Shown here one piece after another: positions 32,521 through 44,212 of a stretch of DNA of 64,000 bases. Where the stretch lies: the NCBI GenBank assembly GCA_014218235.1, contig CM024760.1:144661245-144725244 (forward strand), in the 5' to 3' direction. The position numbers and the translations under genes are program-made. The DNA is from Colocasia esculenta. Lineage: Eukaryota > Streptophyta > Magnoliopsida > Alismatales > Araceae. How positions within the stretch are numbered: position 1 is the first letter of the stretch; each line of letters starts with the position of its first letter. The notes under the pieces are model-generated. The model made no database searches. It had not been told where the DNA came from and saw only the letters and a program-made list of their open reading frames with translations.

Positions 32521-35349
32521 TGTAAGGCCCTCGAATTTTGGCCCTTTTTAGTTAGATTTTAGTCATGTGATGTTTAGATGCTTTGTGTATATAACTATGT
32601 GTATATATGTATATGTATCTATATATATATATATTTTGCATATTGTATTAAATAATGTTGTACATATATATATTTATGTATATGTTGCATTATTTACATT
32701 GTACATATGATGTTTAAGTTATACATTACATATTGCATGTATAGATATATAGTGTATGTAAGTTTATGGTCATTTCTGTGTTCTGGCTGAGAGGCCAATT
32801 GACGTCAACATGAGTGGACGTTTACAAGGAGTCGACATCCAGATCGATGGACACCAATTCCCAGTAGACGGCCAGGAATGTGGACGTCTATTTCCCTAGA
32901 ATTGTGCGGTTTCAGATCTGGAAACGGCCACGAATCTTTCGGCTCCAGTTTTGGAAACTAACTTCCAACGGTAGGATACCGTATCTATTGCGTAACCCGA
33001 CCCCTTGGCTCTATAAAAACACCTTCTTCGGCCGGATTAGGTTCCCTTTTGGCTCTTTAAGAAACCCTAGAAACTCTGTGCGAAACCTGATCTTTGGAAG
33101 CTTCAATCCAGCGATTGGGGAGTCCTCTTGGCAATCTACATCGATTGGGAGGTGCTCCTAGCATTGGTGGATCTTCCCCGACTCTGGTGGGCAACCAGCA
33201 TCATCACAGAACCAGATCTGGGAGGATTTAGGACATCTTCTTGGCTTGGCCGAGGAGAGCTTCTTTGGAAATTTAATCTCATCTAGCAAGTTTTTAAGAG
33301 GCAAGTGACCATTGGACATCATCCCTACTCATGTCAACTAGGTCCAAGGAATTTTACAGAATTTATCTCGTGTCCTGGAACCCCCATTCACCATGATTTA
33401 TGCGTTCAGTCTGTGTTCTTACAGATATGAACTTAACAGAAACATCTTGTGCCGTTAAGATCCAGGGTCAGCGGCAACATCTTGTGCCGTTAACCCGGTT
33501 GGCGGCAACCCTTGTGCCGCCAAGTTTATCAGGTTTGATAGATTGATGTTTTGATCTTTGTGACACATTTACCAGACTTCTGGGTATAATTGCATACTGT
33601 AAATTTTATATGTGGTCAAGGACAGAGAGTAGGTCAAATCATGAGGCTAGGACGAATTTCTGTGTACAATTTTATTTATTAAAATTTTCTGTAAATGGTT
33701 TGTGAATATGATTTGATCTTCATAATTCCTGATTAATTAGATCCATGTTAAATTAGGGTTTCATAAATTTCCTATGACTATATGATGACTGTGTATAGGT
33801 GTTAGCACTGCTGGGTATAACTGTGTTGATGTGAAACCTGTTTAAAGGAATTTAATGATAATTATGCCTGATTCATGTTTTAATTGCCAAAATTATTTTA
33901 AAGATTTGAAAAATATGAAAAATTGAGCATGTGATATGTTTATTGTTTAGAACCTGCTATAAAAATTTCATGTTGTTTTAATAACAGTAGGTACTGTTAT
34001 GGATTTAAATGAGAAAATGACCATGTTAAGCATGTTAAGTTAAATTATATGTGATTCAGTTGTTAACAGCATAATTAGGACTATATTAGGAACTAATTAT
34101 CATTATGAAACAGTAATAGCATGCTCTGCAAATTGATCCATGTATATGTGTTAAAAGTAAATGTGTGTGTCTAAATGCATGTGAATAATGTGACAATGTG
34201 ATAACGTGAAAATGTATAAACTGTGTTGTTAGTGACACTGCTACTATAGAGGGCTGTGGAACTGTACCGTAGTAAAGTCCCTACGGGAAGGTTCAATGTG
34301 TGTGATATCCTATGGGCAATTAGGATGAAATCCTAGAGGTGGACAAGTACCACTGGTTAGGGTGGAGAGTGCTTCTCCCGGTTCTGCGCAGTTAACCAAG
34401 ATCTATCACTGTGTTGCCTAGGTGATAGGTATATGAATGTGTATATTGTGTGTCCATCTAGTGGTGGTTTGGACTATGTGTCACGGCAACTAAGTGAAAA
34501 AAATGTGAATATGTGAATATGACCATGTGAATTGTGCAATGTGAAATATGTGCATGTGAAATTGATAAGTGAATGTGCTATCATGTGAAATAGTGTAAAC
34601 CCATATGAATGTGCTTTATTCAGGTCAAAACAGCAAGCAAAATGTGTGTGCAATTGTGTTAAATACATGAGAAAATGATTAGAATTCATGCTAGGTATGC
34701 TATTTACTTTATGTATAATTCCATGCTTAAATTGTGTATAGTTGCCATATGGTTTGAATGAGATTTAAATCTTTGAAGCATGATGAACAAAAGTGTAGAA
34801 AGCATGTTATAGGTTTTATACTTAGTTGTTAAAGTAATATAAAGCATGCACCATGTTTATCCTTAAAATGCTTAGGAGACTAGCATGTGTAGGTGATATG
34901 TGTATGGTTGTGTTCATGGATTGCTTGCTGGGTCTATTTAGACTCATACTTGCTTCGGCGTACTGGTGTGACAGGTATCTCCACTTCTGAGGAGGAGATA
35001 GTTAGGAGCGACTCCGAGCGCGAGGAGTATCTTTCTTGTGGACGAGATCTATTGTACTTTTATTTTCATAAGTATGTAGCCAATAAGTGATGCAATTCGC
35101 ATAGATAGTGTAATTTATTTGGAATTGTAATATTGTGGACTTTAGCTTTTCTTTTGGTGCTAGATGGACTGTGGATATAATGATGATGATGGAATAAGAT
35201 TGAATATTTACTTGTTTCCGCTATTCTAATTCAATATTTATGTACATCTCAATCTAAAGTTTAATGTTGGGTAAATGTCCCATTGTGACGGCGTTCTTTA
35301 TACCGATGTGGATTGGTATAATCGTACCGGTATAAGGAGGGTCGTTACA
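32521..35349 (+). mobile_element. Solo LTR F with GACAT target duplication
   Basis: The 2829-bp sequence TGTAAGGCCCTCG to GGGTCGTTACA is flanked by perfect GACAT (32516-32520 and 35350-35354). There is no internal region. A TATA box (CTCTATAAAAAC, 33009-33020) in + orientation suggests the transcribed strand. It carries (TA)-rich DNA at 32590-32760 and three short hairpin repeats at 33437-33521. The short ORFs inside are not genes. Confidence 0.93.
33437..33521. repeat. Three hairpin repeats in LTR F
   Basis: Three units about 30 bp apart share AACATCTTGTGCCG or AACCCTTGTGCCG. The third, GGCGGCA-ACCCTTG-TGCCGCC, is a perfect 7-bp stem. The second pairs CGGCA with TGCCG. The first is decayed. 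Confidence 0.75.
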
Positions 35350-35354
35350 GACAT

Positions 35355-36716
35355 GAAGTTGATTGGTCCACTCAGCGGCTGCCAAATATGGGGTTGTGGA
35401 GGGCTGACCAGAGAATTACTGAGGTCAATCACCCCTTGCCTGATCATAGCTTCCACATCATCTTTGAAGTCAGTGCAATTTTCGATGACATGACTTGCTG
35501 TCTGATGATATAGATAGCAGTTGGATGGTGCATTTGGCAGAGCAGAGAAATCCAACAATTCGGCCCGTAGGCATAACCGGAAGAGTGTTAATGTTTCATG
35601 CCGAGGAAAAGAATATAACTTTTTTGCCTCGACAAAGTTCGGGGAACCTTCAGATAACCACCCAATTGAATCTAAGTAGGGCGGCATCAAAGGCAGCTCT
35701 TGTGTTGCTTGTGTATGAACGTGGGTGGTTTGTGGAACTTAGGGTCCTTGAGTGGGAGCATCCTGGTGTTCCTGCACACTTTGTATGATTTACTGCAACT
35801 CTTGCTGGCCTTGGCGTAGTCGTCGGAGCTGCTTTTTTGACCCTCCGAATAGCCTTCCACATTGTTTGTTGCCTGGATTTTGGTAGAGAATGAGCCCTAG
35901 AGTTATCTTGAGGTGGGTCACATGACGGATCAACCTCGGGGTCATTTGAATTTGTAGCGGGCTCCGCCGCATGTATTACATTGACTGATTGCTCTTGTTA
36001 ATCCCAAGCATGAGGTTGAGGAGGGTCGACCAGACCACTTTACATAGATATGAGGCCAATTTGGATCATTTTCTGAGCCTCATTCTTGAAGATATAATAG
36101 TCTTCAATTGTATGCCCCAACATACGATGATATGGGCAATAATTGGGTTCATTGACCTTGCTAACGTCTGCCGGCTTTTTTGGTTCTGGCAGGGATATCA
36201 ATTTGTTGTCCAAGCAAAGATCAAGAAGCTTTTTGATATGCTCCTTTTTGAAGGAATATGGGGCTTTCATGCAATCTGCTAATGTCGGCATTGGCACTTT
36301 TGATTCTGATTTCTTCTTTGGAGTGGCAGACATTACTGCTCCTTTTCCTTCTTCGACAGGTGAGAAGTCAATAACATTGACCTCTTTTCCTACTGGATTG
36401 TGCTCTTTAGGGAGCTTGCCTTTGTGAGATGTATGAGCCATTTGCTCGGCTAGGAACATCTCAATTTTGGCTACAACATAATTTAATTGGTTGAAACTCT
36501 TGATATTTGTCCCCAAGAGTTTCTCATTGATTACCGCCGCCAGACCTCTCTGGTAGATAGTAATTGCATCTTCTTGGGCAGGAGGGTTGTCACATTTCAT
36601 GCTGAACTCTCTCCACCTTTTGATGAAGTCGAGTTCTGACTCTCCTTTCTTTTGCTTAAGGGAGCATAGCTCGGCAAGAGACACTTTTCTTTCAGCCGTT
36701 TGGAAACAGTTGATGA
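35355..36716 (-). pseudogene. gag: Middle gag of E
   Basis: The 36040-36684 frame is the end of the retrotransposon gag domain (LKQKKGESELDFIKRWREF), followed by a linker and a zinc-like module NYCPYHRMLGHTIEDYY in which the last Cys is Tyr. 35298-35690 holds a second module (CYLYHQTASHVIENC then DFKDDVEAMI). A Pro-rich linker lies between. It is cut on one side by Sirevirus G and on the other by solo LTR F. Confidence 0.85.
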
Positions 36717-36721
36717 ATTTT

Positions 36722-38742
36722 TGTTGAGCAACTACCCCTAAGAAAATCTAAGATTTTGTAGACTTAACATATATCATGTGTTGCTATGACAAAACTTTTA
36801 AATAGACATTCTACAGAGTAAATATATCAAATACATATCATATATATATATATACAATAGTGTGACAATCTCCATCTCAAGATTTTTTCTAAGTCCACAC
36901 CAATATTCGTAATTCGACTGTCAACTCCGACTTATACAGTCGAATACTTCATAAAGATAACTACATAATCCGACTATCAACTTCGACTCCTACAGTCGAA
37001 TGCTTCAGAACTCTAATTCCTCAGTATCCGACTGCTAAAGTCGAATTGCCTTCATTTCCTCAGAAGTTAAATCCTAACTTCTCCAATAGTCGAATTATTC
37101 TAGTTTCAACTTCGACATCTAGAGTCGAATTATAATCTTTCTCAGAAGTCAAATCATTCTTTTCATTCCAGACTTGTATTCTAGTATAATATCTATTGAA
37201 GTCAAATCATTCTTCAACTTCCATAGTCGAATTGCATATTCCTTTGTATCTGACTTCACTGTCAGTTCTGTACTTGGTGTTTCTCTGAACCTTCCAGTTC
37301 AACAATTAGTGTAATCTTGTTTCCTAATCATCTTTTGACATTATTTCTAATAAACTTTTCAATGATCAAATATTTTGCTAATCCATCAAAATATCATTAT
37401 TTTATTATTATTTTTCTGACAAAATAAGACATATTATACTTAAACTATTCATCCAAAAAATGTTTAGATTATTTTTGCAAATCTTTATTCAAACTGAGCT
37501 GTTTGCTTCATGAAAATGATCCGGATTTTGTGGATACAGAAGAGATATTGCATTTATTACATTTCAGGAGCATGGCATCTGAAAGAGGCTCACCTACCAC
37601 AGTCAGACCCATACCTTACCTTCTTAGTACAACTATCTATCCTTCTTTCTATATGAAAAGCATGCCTATACGAGGTTTCCATACCTCTTCTTTTTCTCTC
37701 TGACTCACCTACCTCAAAGGTATGGAGATACTCTTCCTTTTGTCTTGTCTTTGCTGCAGACATTTATTGAAGCACGTTTTCAGCATGCTACCTTCACAGT
37801 CCATTTAATGAGAAGTTGATCCTCTAGCTGTGAAGCCTCAACCCTCGTCTGAAGACATTGGAAAGAAGCGAGACAGAAGGACCCATGGACAACAAGCCTC
37901 ACTAAATCTAAAGGATCCTAGAGCTCTCTTCAAACGGGCAAATTCCAACGGCCATCCTTCAAACGGCTATATTCTGAAGCTATTTAAAAGAAGATGAAGT
38001 TTGAAAGAAGAAGATATATAGAGATATCAAGTGCAATTCAACTCCTGTGAGCTCAATACTTACAATTTTCTCAAGCCAAGAAATCTCACAAGCCCTTTTC
38101 CAAGCCACAAGTTGGAGAGCTCTTCTTTCAGCAAGATTGTCATCAGCTCTCCTTGTTTCCACAGAAGTCTTGTGTCCAGGTGGCAATCTATAATTGCATA
38201 CTTTTTCTGAAGTCCACCCTGCTCATTCAGAAATGATTTGAGTTTCAACTCCAATCTGTTGACCTTTCTGAATTGTGTGTTTTTGCTCATTCTTGAAGCA
38301 AACACACAAGAATCATTTATTTCTTTCTTCTGTGTAATTTCAGCAGGAGGTGTGTTCCTGCTTACCCCCTCTTGTGAAGGGAAGGCCTTGTGGAAGGCCG
38401 TTCTTTGTACCCCTGTTTAGGGAAGACTTGCTTGGGAGCAAGTGGGTTTGTATTACCTCTCAAGGGTGAGAGAAGGCTAAGTTATTGGCAATTAGTGGAA
38501 ATCTCAAGTGGTTGGCTTGAGGACTAGATGTAGGACTTCCATGTAGGAAGGGCCGAACCAGGATAAATCCTTATGCATATTTGTGTGATTGTTTCCACCT
38601 AGTTTACACTTGAATCACACACACTACACTAAGTACTAACGAATTTATTTAGTGTTGTGCAATTTCAGAAGAAAATTTATAATGCCAAGAAGTCCTATTC
38701 ACCCCCCCTCTAGGACATCTATAGTGCCATTTCGATCCAACA
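36722..38742 (+). mobile_element. 5' LTR of G
   Basis: 2021 bp from TGTTGAGCAAC to GATCCAACA. A TATA-like TATTTAAAAG is at 37981-37990. An array of ATTCGACT/AGTCGAAT motifs lies at 36909-37250. The end TCACCCCCCCTCTAGGACAT is typical of Sirevirus LTRs. Confidence 0.93.
36909..37250. repeat. GTCGAAT palindrome cluster in the G LTR
   Basis: About a dozen ATTCGACT, TCCGACT, TTCGACT and AGTCGAAT half-sites, several paired head to head 3-8 bases apart (for example CCGACTGCTAAAGTCGAAT). The right LTR has the same cluster at about 47950-48310. Multiple palindromic motifs in the LTR have been described for Sireviruses of other plants. Confidence 0.85.
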
Positions 38743-38744
38743 AG

Positions 38745-38756
38745 TGGTATCAGAGC
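38745..38756 (+). promoter_or_regulatory. Primer-binding site of G
   Basis: TGGTATCAGAGC, two bases after the LTR end. Confidence 0.95.
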
Positions 38757-38794
38757 GTGGTCTTCTCAGAAGAATCTAAAAGATTTGAGAAGAA

Positions 38795-40573
38795 ATGGCA
38801 GCTGAAGCTCACAACTATGAAGGCCAATCTATTACAAGACCACCATTCTTTGATGGTGAGGACTATCAATATTGGAAGATACGGATGGAGTGCTTCATCA
38901 GAGGAACTGACTTCGACCTATGGTAGGTAATAGAACAATGTGATTTCTAAATCATTGGTGAGACCTCCTCTTCTGGTCTTTCACTAGCTGATAAAAGAAA
39001 TATGTCATTAAACTACAAAGCTAAAAACTATCTTTGCTGTGCACTTTCTAAAAGAGAGTTCAATAGGCTATCGGCTTGTAGAACAACAAAAGAAATGTGG
39101 GACAAACTCCAAGTAACATATGAAGGTACTGATAGGGTTAAACAAACTAGAATAGATATTCTTGTGTCACAATATGAACAATTCAAAATGCTCCCAATAG
39201 AAAATATAACTCAGATGTAAAACAAATTTTCAAACATAATAGTAGGATTAAGCTCTCTAGGAAAAATCTTAACTAATGAAGAAACAGTTAGGAAAATTTT
39301 AAGACCTCTTACTAATGTTTGGACTCCTAAAGTTACGGCCATTGAGGAAGCACATGATTTAACTCAATTATCCATTGATAAGCTAATTGGTTCCCTCATG
39401 GCTCATGAAATTAATATGGAGATATTTGCTGAAAATTCTTTGTAAAAGAAAATGTCAAATGCTTTGAAGATTGCAGATTCCTCTTCATCTAAAGATTCTA
39501 AAGAAAAGTCAGATGATAGTGATGACGAGGCTATGCTTTCAAGAAAGTTGCAGAGAATCCTTGCAAAGAAAAAGAAGTTCGGCTCCAAGAGATTTTTCAA
39601 GAAAGACAAGAAGAAGGAGCCAACTTGCTATGAGTGCAACCAACCTGGACATTACAAATCCGAATGTCCCAAGCTAAAGAAAAATGATCAAGCAGAAAGA
39701 TCCGATAAGAAGAAAGGCAAAGAAAAGAGATTCAGAAAATACAAAAAGAAGGCAATGACAACAACATGGGACAACGAAGAAGCAACCAGTTCAGAATCCT
39801 CAAGCTTGAAATCCGAAGAGGAAGAAAAGGCAAATCTAGCTCTCATGGCAAGACTAGAGCAGGTGAATTCCGAAACCTCCTTTACCTCCTGCTCTGAATC
39901 AGATTCTGACAATCTTGAAGATGCTTTTAATGAACTGTATGAAAAATATAAAACAGTAATTAAGCAAATGAAAACAGTTAGACTAAACTTACTAAATCAA
40001 GAAAAGGCTAATACCTTTCTAAAGAGTGAAGCAAAAAGGTTAAATAAAAGTTTAACCGAAACCAAAAGAGCTAATGAATTGCTGTGTGAAGATTTAAAAA
40101 ATAAAAACAGTAAGAATTTGGAAATGGAATCAAACCTTAAGGAACTGAAGGATGAAGAAAGACTAAAAGAGGAAAATAATTACCCGAAAGCTACTATAGA
40201 AAAGATTTCCAACTGCAAAACCTCCTTATTTGTTAGGATAAAAGGATCTAGGGTAGGTAAGAAGAAATATGGATTAGGATACATACCCCCATTGAATGAA
40301 GAACATATTATTCATCCTGAAGTGTATCCAACCCCTAAATTTGTAGCAGAAAAAAGAATTAAAAATTCTAAAAAGGTAAATCAGCATGTTTACAAACAGA
40401 AACAGAAATTTAACAACACTGCACATATTAAGAATGCTTTTGAATTATGTTGTAGTCACTGCAATAAATTAGGACACACTGTCAGCACATGCACCACTAG
40501 ACACTTACGTTGGATTCCTAAAACTAACCATCAAGGAACCAAGAAAATTTGGGTACCAAAAGTTACAACTTAA
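38795..40573 (+). pseudogene. gag: gag of G
   Basis: One frame of 593 codons from the ATG at 38795, broken by stops at 38924, 38948, 39218 and 39443. The N-terminal copia gag motif (RPPFFDGEDYQYWKIRM) and the gag core (KEMWDKLQVTYEG, then LTNEETVRKILRPL) are clear. Two CCHC knuckles follow: CYECNQPGHYKSEC (about 39628) and CSHCNKLGHTVSTC (about 40453), separated by a charged, likely coiled-coil segment. Two knuckles and a long gag fit Sireviruses. Confidence 0.92.
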
Positions 40574-42109
40574 TTTATCTGCAGGGTCGACTGAGGGCAT
40601 CCAAATGGTATTTGGATAGTGGATGCTCAAGGCGTATGACAGCAGATAGGAAGTTCTTCACAAGTTTTAGAGATGAAATTGGTCAAGTCAAAAGTGCTAG
40701 GATGTGGGACAATTGGTACTAAGGAAAAGAATTTGATTGAAGATGTCATGTATGTAGAAGGTTTAAAGCATAATCTGATAAGCATCAGTCAGTTGTGCGA
40801 TAAAGGCCATTCAGTAAATTTTCAGAATGATAAATGTGTTATTCAAAAGAACAACAATATTGTGTTCGAAGCTCAAAGAGTGAAGAATTTGTACACTTTA
40901 CAATTAGAAGAATTAAAAGAAGTGAATTTATGTATTGCAACCACCAAAAGTGAAGAGTCTGATTTGTGGCATAGAAGACTTGGTCATGCAAGCACTTCAG
41001 TCATCAAGAAATTGATAAAACATGATCTGGTTGAAGGTCTTCCAAAGATGAAAGTAAAGAAGTCTGGAATATGTTCAGCATGTGCAAAAGGAAAGCAAAC
41101 CAAGACTTCATTTCAATCCAAGACAATTGTTACAACTTCCAAACCTTTGGAGTTAATTCACATGGATCTGTTTGGACCTATAAGGACAGTCAGCCTTGGA
41201 GGAAAAGTGTATGGCTATGTAATTGTGGATGACTACTTAAGATACACTTGGGTGTCCTTCTTGGAAGCCAAATTAGAAGCCTTTCAAGCATTTCTGAAAT
41301 TCAGCAAGGTAGTTCAGAAAGATAAGAAATTTCAGATTATAAGTATCAGATCTGATCATGGTGGAGAATTCAAGAATGAAGAGTTCATGAAGTTCTGTGA
41401 AGATAATGGAATTGAACACAACTTTTCAGCACTAAGGACACCTCAACAGAATGGAGTAGCAGAAAGGAAAAATAGGACACTGCTAGATATGGCCAGAACT
41501 ATGCTGAACGAATACAATTTACCAAGATATTTCTGGGCAGAGGCAGTCAATACAGCCTGCTTCATCATCAATCGGTGCATGATCAGACCTATTCTAAAGA
41601 AGACCCCATATGAGCTTTACAAGGAAAAGAAGCCCAATATCAGTCATCTTCGACCTTTTGGCTGTAAGTGTTTTATCTTAAATAATGGTAAGGATAACTT
41701 AGGAAAATTAGATGCTAAAAGTGATGAAGGATTTCTGTTAGGATATATTTCAAAGCCTAGGGGTTACAAAGTTTTCAATAGAAGAACATTAACTATAGAA
41801 CAATCTGTGCATATCTTATTTGATGAAACTAACCCTTCTATTAAAAGAATAGAAGAAGAAGAAGAGTGTGTTGAAGATTTGTGCAGGGATCTAGAAAGAA
41901 CTTCTCTTGAAGAAGAAGAAAAAGAAGAAGAAAAGGAAGATCCTCCATTAGAAGATCTTCAACAGCAAGAAGAACCACAAGAAGGACTACCTAGAGAACT
42001 AAGGTATCATCGAGATCATCCAAGGGAAAATATCATAGGTAATCCTCAAGATAGAGTAAGAACAAGAGGTATGCAAATTCCTTGTGACTTTTCTGCTTTA
42101 GTTTCTTAA
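40574..42109 (+). pseudogene. pol: Protease and integrase of G
   Basis: The protease starts with WYLDSGCSRRMT (40606) in another frame from both gag and the rest of pol, so frameshifts lie near 40574-40605 and 40670. The frame from 40673 continues with the protease end and the integrase: zinc-binding part LWHRRLGHAS with CSACAKGKQ, then HMDLFGPIR (Asp), IRSDHGGEF (Asp) and NGVAERKNR (Glu), so the catalytic triad is intact. It ends in an acidic Glu-rich tail and TAA at 42107, in phase with the RT frame; a CAA to TAA change would explain this stop. Confidence 0.93.
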
Positions 42110-43639
42110 ATTGAGCCTAGGACAATCGATGATACACTGGGTGATGAATCTTGGATCCTTGCTATGCAAGAGGAACTTAATCAGTTCCAACGCAGCCAAG
42201 TATGGACTCTTGTCCTTAGACCTTCTGACCATCCAGTCATTGGAACCAGATGGGTTTTCAGAAATAAAATGGATGAATCAGGAGCAATCACCAGGAATAA
42301 GGCCATACTTGTAGCTCAAGGATATTTCCAAGAGGAAGGCATAGACTTTGATGAGACTTATGCCCCAGTAGCTAGATTAGAGGCAATCAGAATCTTATTA
42401 GCAAATGCATGCTCTCTTAATATTAACTTATTTCAGATGGATGTCAAAAGTACTTTTCTGAACGGTTTTATAAAAGAAGAAGTATATGTTGAGCAACCAC
42501 CAGGATTTGAAGATACTAAATATCCTAATCATGTTTTCCGTTTAAAGAAAGCACTATATGGTCTAAAACAAGCCCCAAGAGCTTGGTATGAAAGATTGAG
42601 TGCTTATCTTATATCACATGATTTTGTAAGAGGTAAAGTTGATAGCACACTATTTATAAAGAAATTTTCAGATGGAATCTTGATTATACAAATATATGTT
42701 GATGACATTATTTTTGGTTCTACTAATGAATCACTTTGTAAGTTCTTTGAAAATCTAATGCAAAGTGAATTCGAAATGAGTATGATGGGTGAGCTTAATT
42801 ATTTTCTTGGGTTGCAAATCAAGCAGACCAAGGAAAGAACTCACATTTGTCAAACCAAATACATTTCAGATTTACTTTCTAAGTATGGTTTTGACAAATG
42901 TAAGCCATTAGGAACACCCATGAGCTCAGGAATTAAGTTAGATAGTGATCCTCTTGGTAAAATGGTTGATCAAAAGGTCTATAGAGGAATGATAGGATCA
43001 CTACTCTATCTTACTACTAGTAGACCAGACATAATGTTTAGTGTTTATTTGTGTGCAAGATTCCAAGCTGATCCAAAAGAATCTCATGTTCTTGCTGTTA
43101 AAAGAATTTTTAGGTATCTTATAAATACCAGTAAATTAGGATTATGGTATCCCAGATGTTCAGATTTCAAGTTAATTGGATATAGTGATGTTGACTATGC
43201 TGGATGCAAAATAGATAGGAAAAGCACCAATGGTACTTGTCAAATTCTTGCAGGGTGCTTGATTTCTTGGTCTTCCAGGAAGCAAAATTCTGTGGCATTA
43301 TCCACTACAGAAGCTGAATACATTGCAGCTGGAAGTTGCTGTACTCAATATTTGTGGATCAAACATCAATTGGAAGACTATGGTCATCAACTTCAAGAAA
43401 TTCCAATGCTGTGTGACAACACAAGTGCAATAAACTTGACCAAGAATCCTATCCAGCATGCAAGAACAAAGCACATTGAGGTTAGACATCACTTCATCAG
43501 GGACCATGTAAGTAATGACAATATTCAACTTGAATTTGTATCTACTGAAAATCAACTTGCTGATATTTTTACAAAACCTCTTCCTGATGATAGATTCACA
43601 TCTATTAGAAGAGAAATAGGTATGTGCAATCCTGATTAA
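42110..43639 (+). pseudogene. pol: Reverse transcriptase and RNase H of G
   Basis: This continues the integrase frame after the TAA at 42107. Copia RT motifs appear in order: TRWVFRNKMDESG, DFDETYAPVARLEAIR, FQMDVKSTFLNG, LKKALYGLKQAPRAWY, and the catalytic IYVDDIIFGS. RNase H follows with YSDVDYAGC, SSRKQNSVALSTTEAEYIA, LCDNTSAINL and KHIEVRHHFIRDHV. The end ENQLADIFTKPL is typical. The frame is uninterrupted for 491 codons and is the best-preserved coding stretch in the window. The normal stop is at 43637-43639. Confidence 0.95.
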
Positions 43640-44212
43640 ATTGCCAAAGTAAAATAATACTTGAGCTGTATGTTAAGAAACTACTGTGAAATATCTCATT
43701 TTTTGGATTGTCTGTGAAAGCCTTCTTGTGAAAATTTCTAAGTCTCAGCACTGCGTCTGGTGAAGTCAGAGACACAATCTGACTCATGTATAAATCCTGC
43801 ATTCGACTGATAAAGTCGAATACACAATCCGACTTATTAAGTTAAAGTTTGAAAAGGCGCTTTCAATTAAAAATTATATAACTGAAACTAATTTTTAAAC
43901 GGACGCATTTATGACGAAACGGTCCAATCAATCAATCTTGTCCATTCACCCTGAAATCTCTGGTCAGTTACTTTCTCTCTCTTTATTTAAGAAAACCCTT
44001 GCCTTGTGCGAAGACACCCTTTTCAAACTTCGTCTCCAACTCCCCTACCTTCTTCCTCCTCTTCGCGCCTTTATTGTTCTCCGACGAAGGTCTTCTGGGC
44101 AACTTCGAAACCTCCATTTTCTCTGAAGAAAGGTAGGTTCCTTGAACTCCCTACTGCATTTCTCTCTTTCCTTTGATAGTTCCCTGAGCCCTCTCCACTT
44201 CCTTCTATCTAG
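43640..44212 (+). promoter_or_regulatory. Putative internal promoter, leader and leader intron of the env-like gene
   Basis: After pol, an LTR-like palindrome (ATTCGACTGATAAAGTCGAAT, then ATCCGACTTATT) occurs at about 43801-43845. A TATA-like CTTTATTTAAGA is at 43981-43992. A pyrimidine-rich leader follows, then a consensus 5' splice site (AAAGGTAGGT, GT at 44133) and a 3' splice site (TTCTATCTAG ending 44212) directly before the ATG at 44213. The 80-bp interval is a plausible leader intron. All of this is inferred from sequence signals. Confidence 0.5.

Noticed and set aside
32880..33161. 93-aa ORF after the promoter in solo LTR F
   Set aside because: It spans the TATA box and start region and shows no family resemblance.
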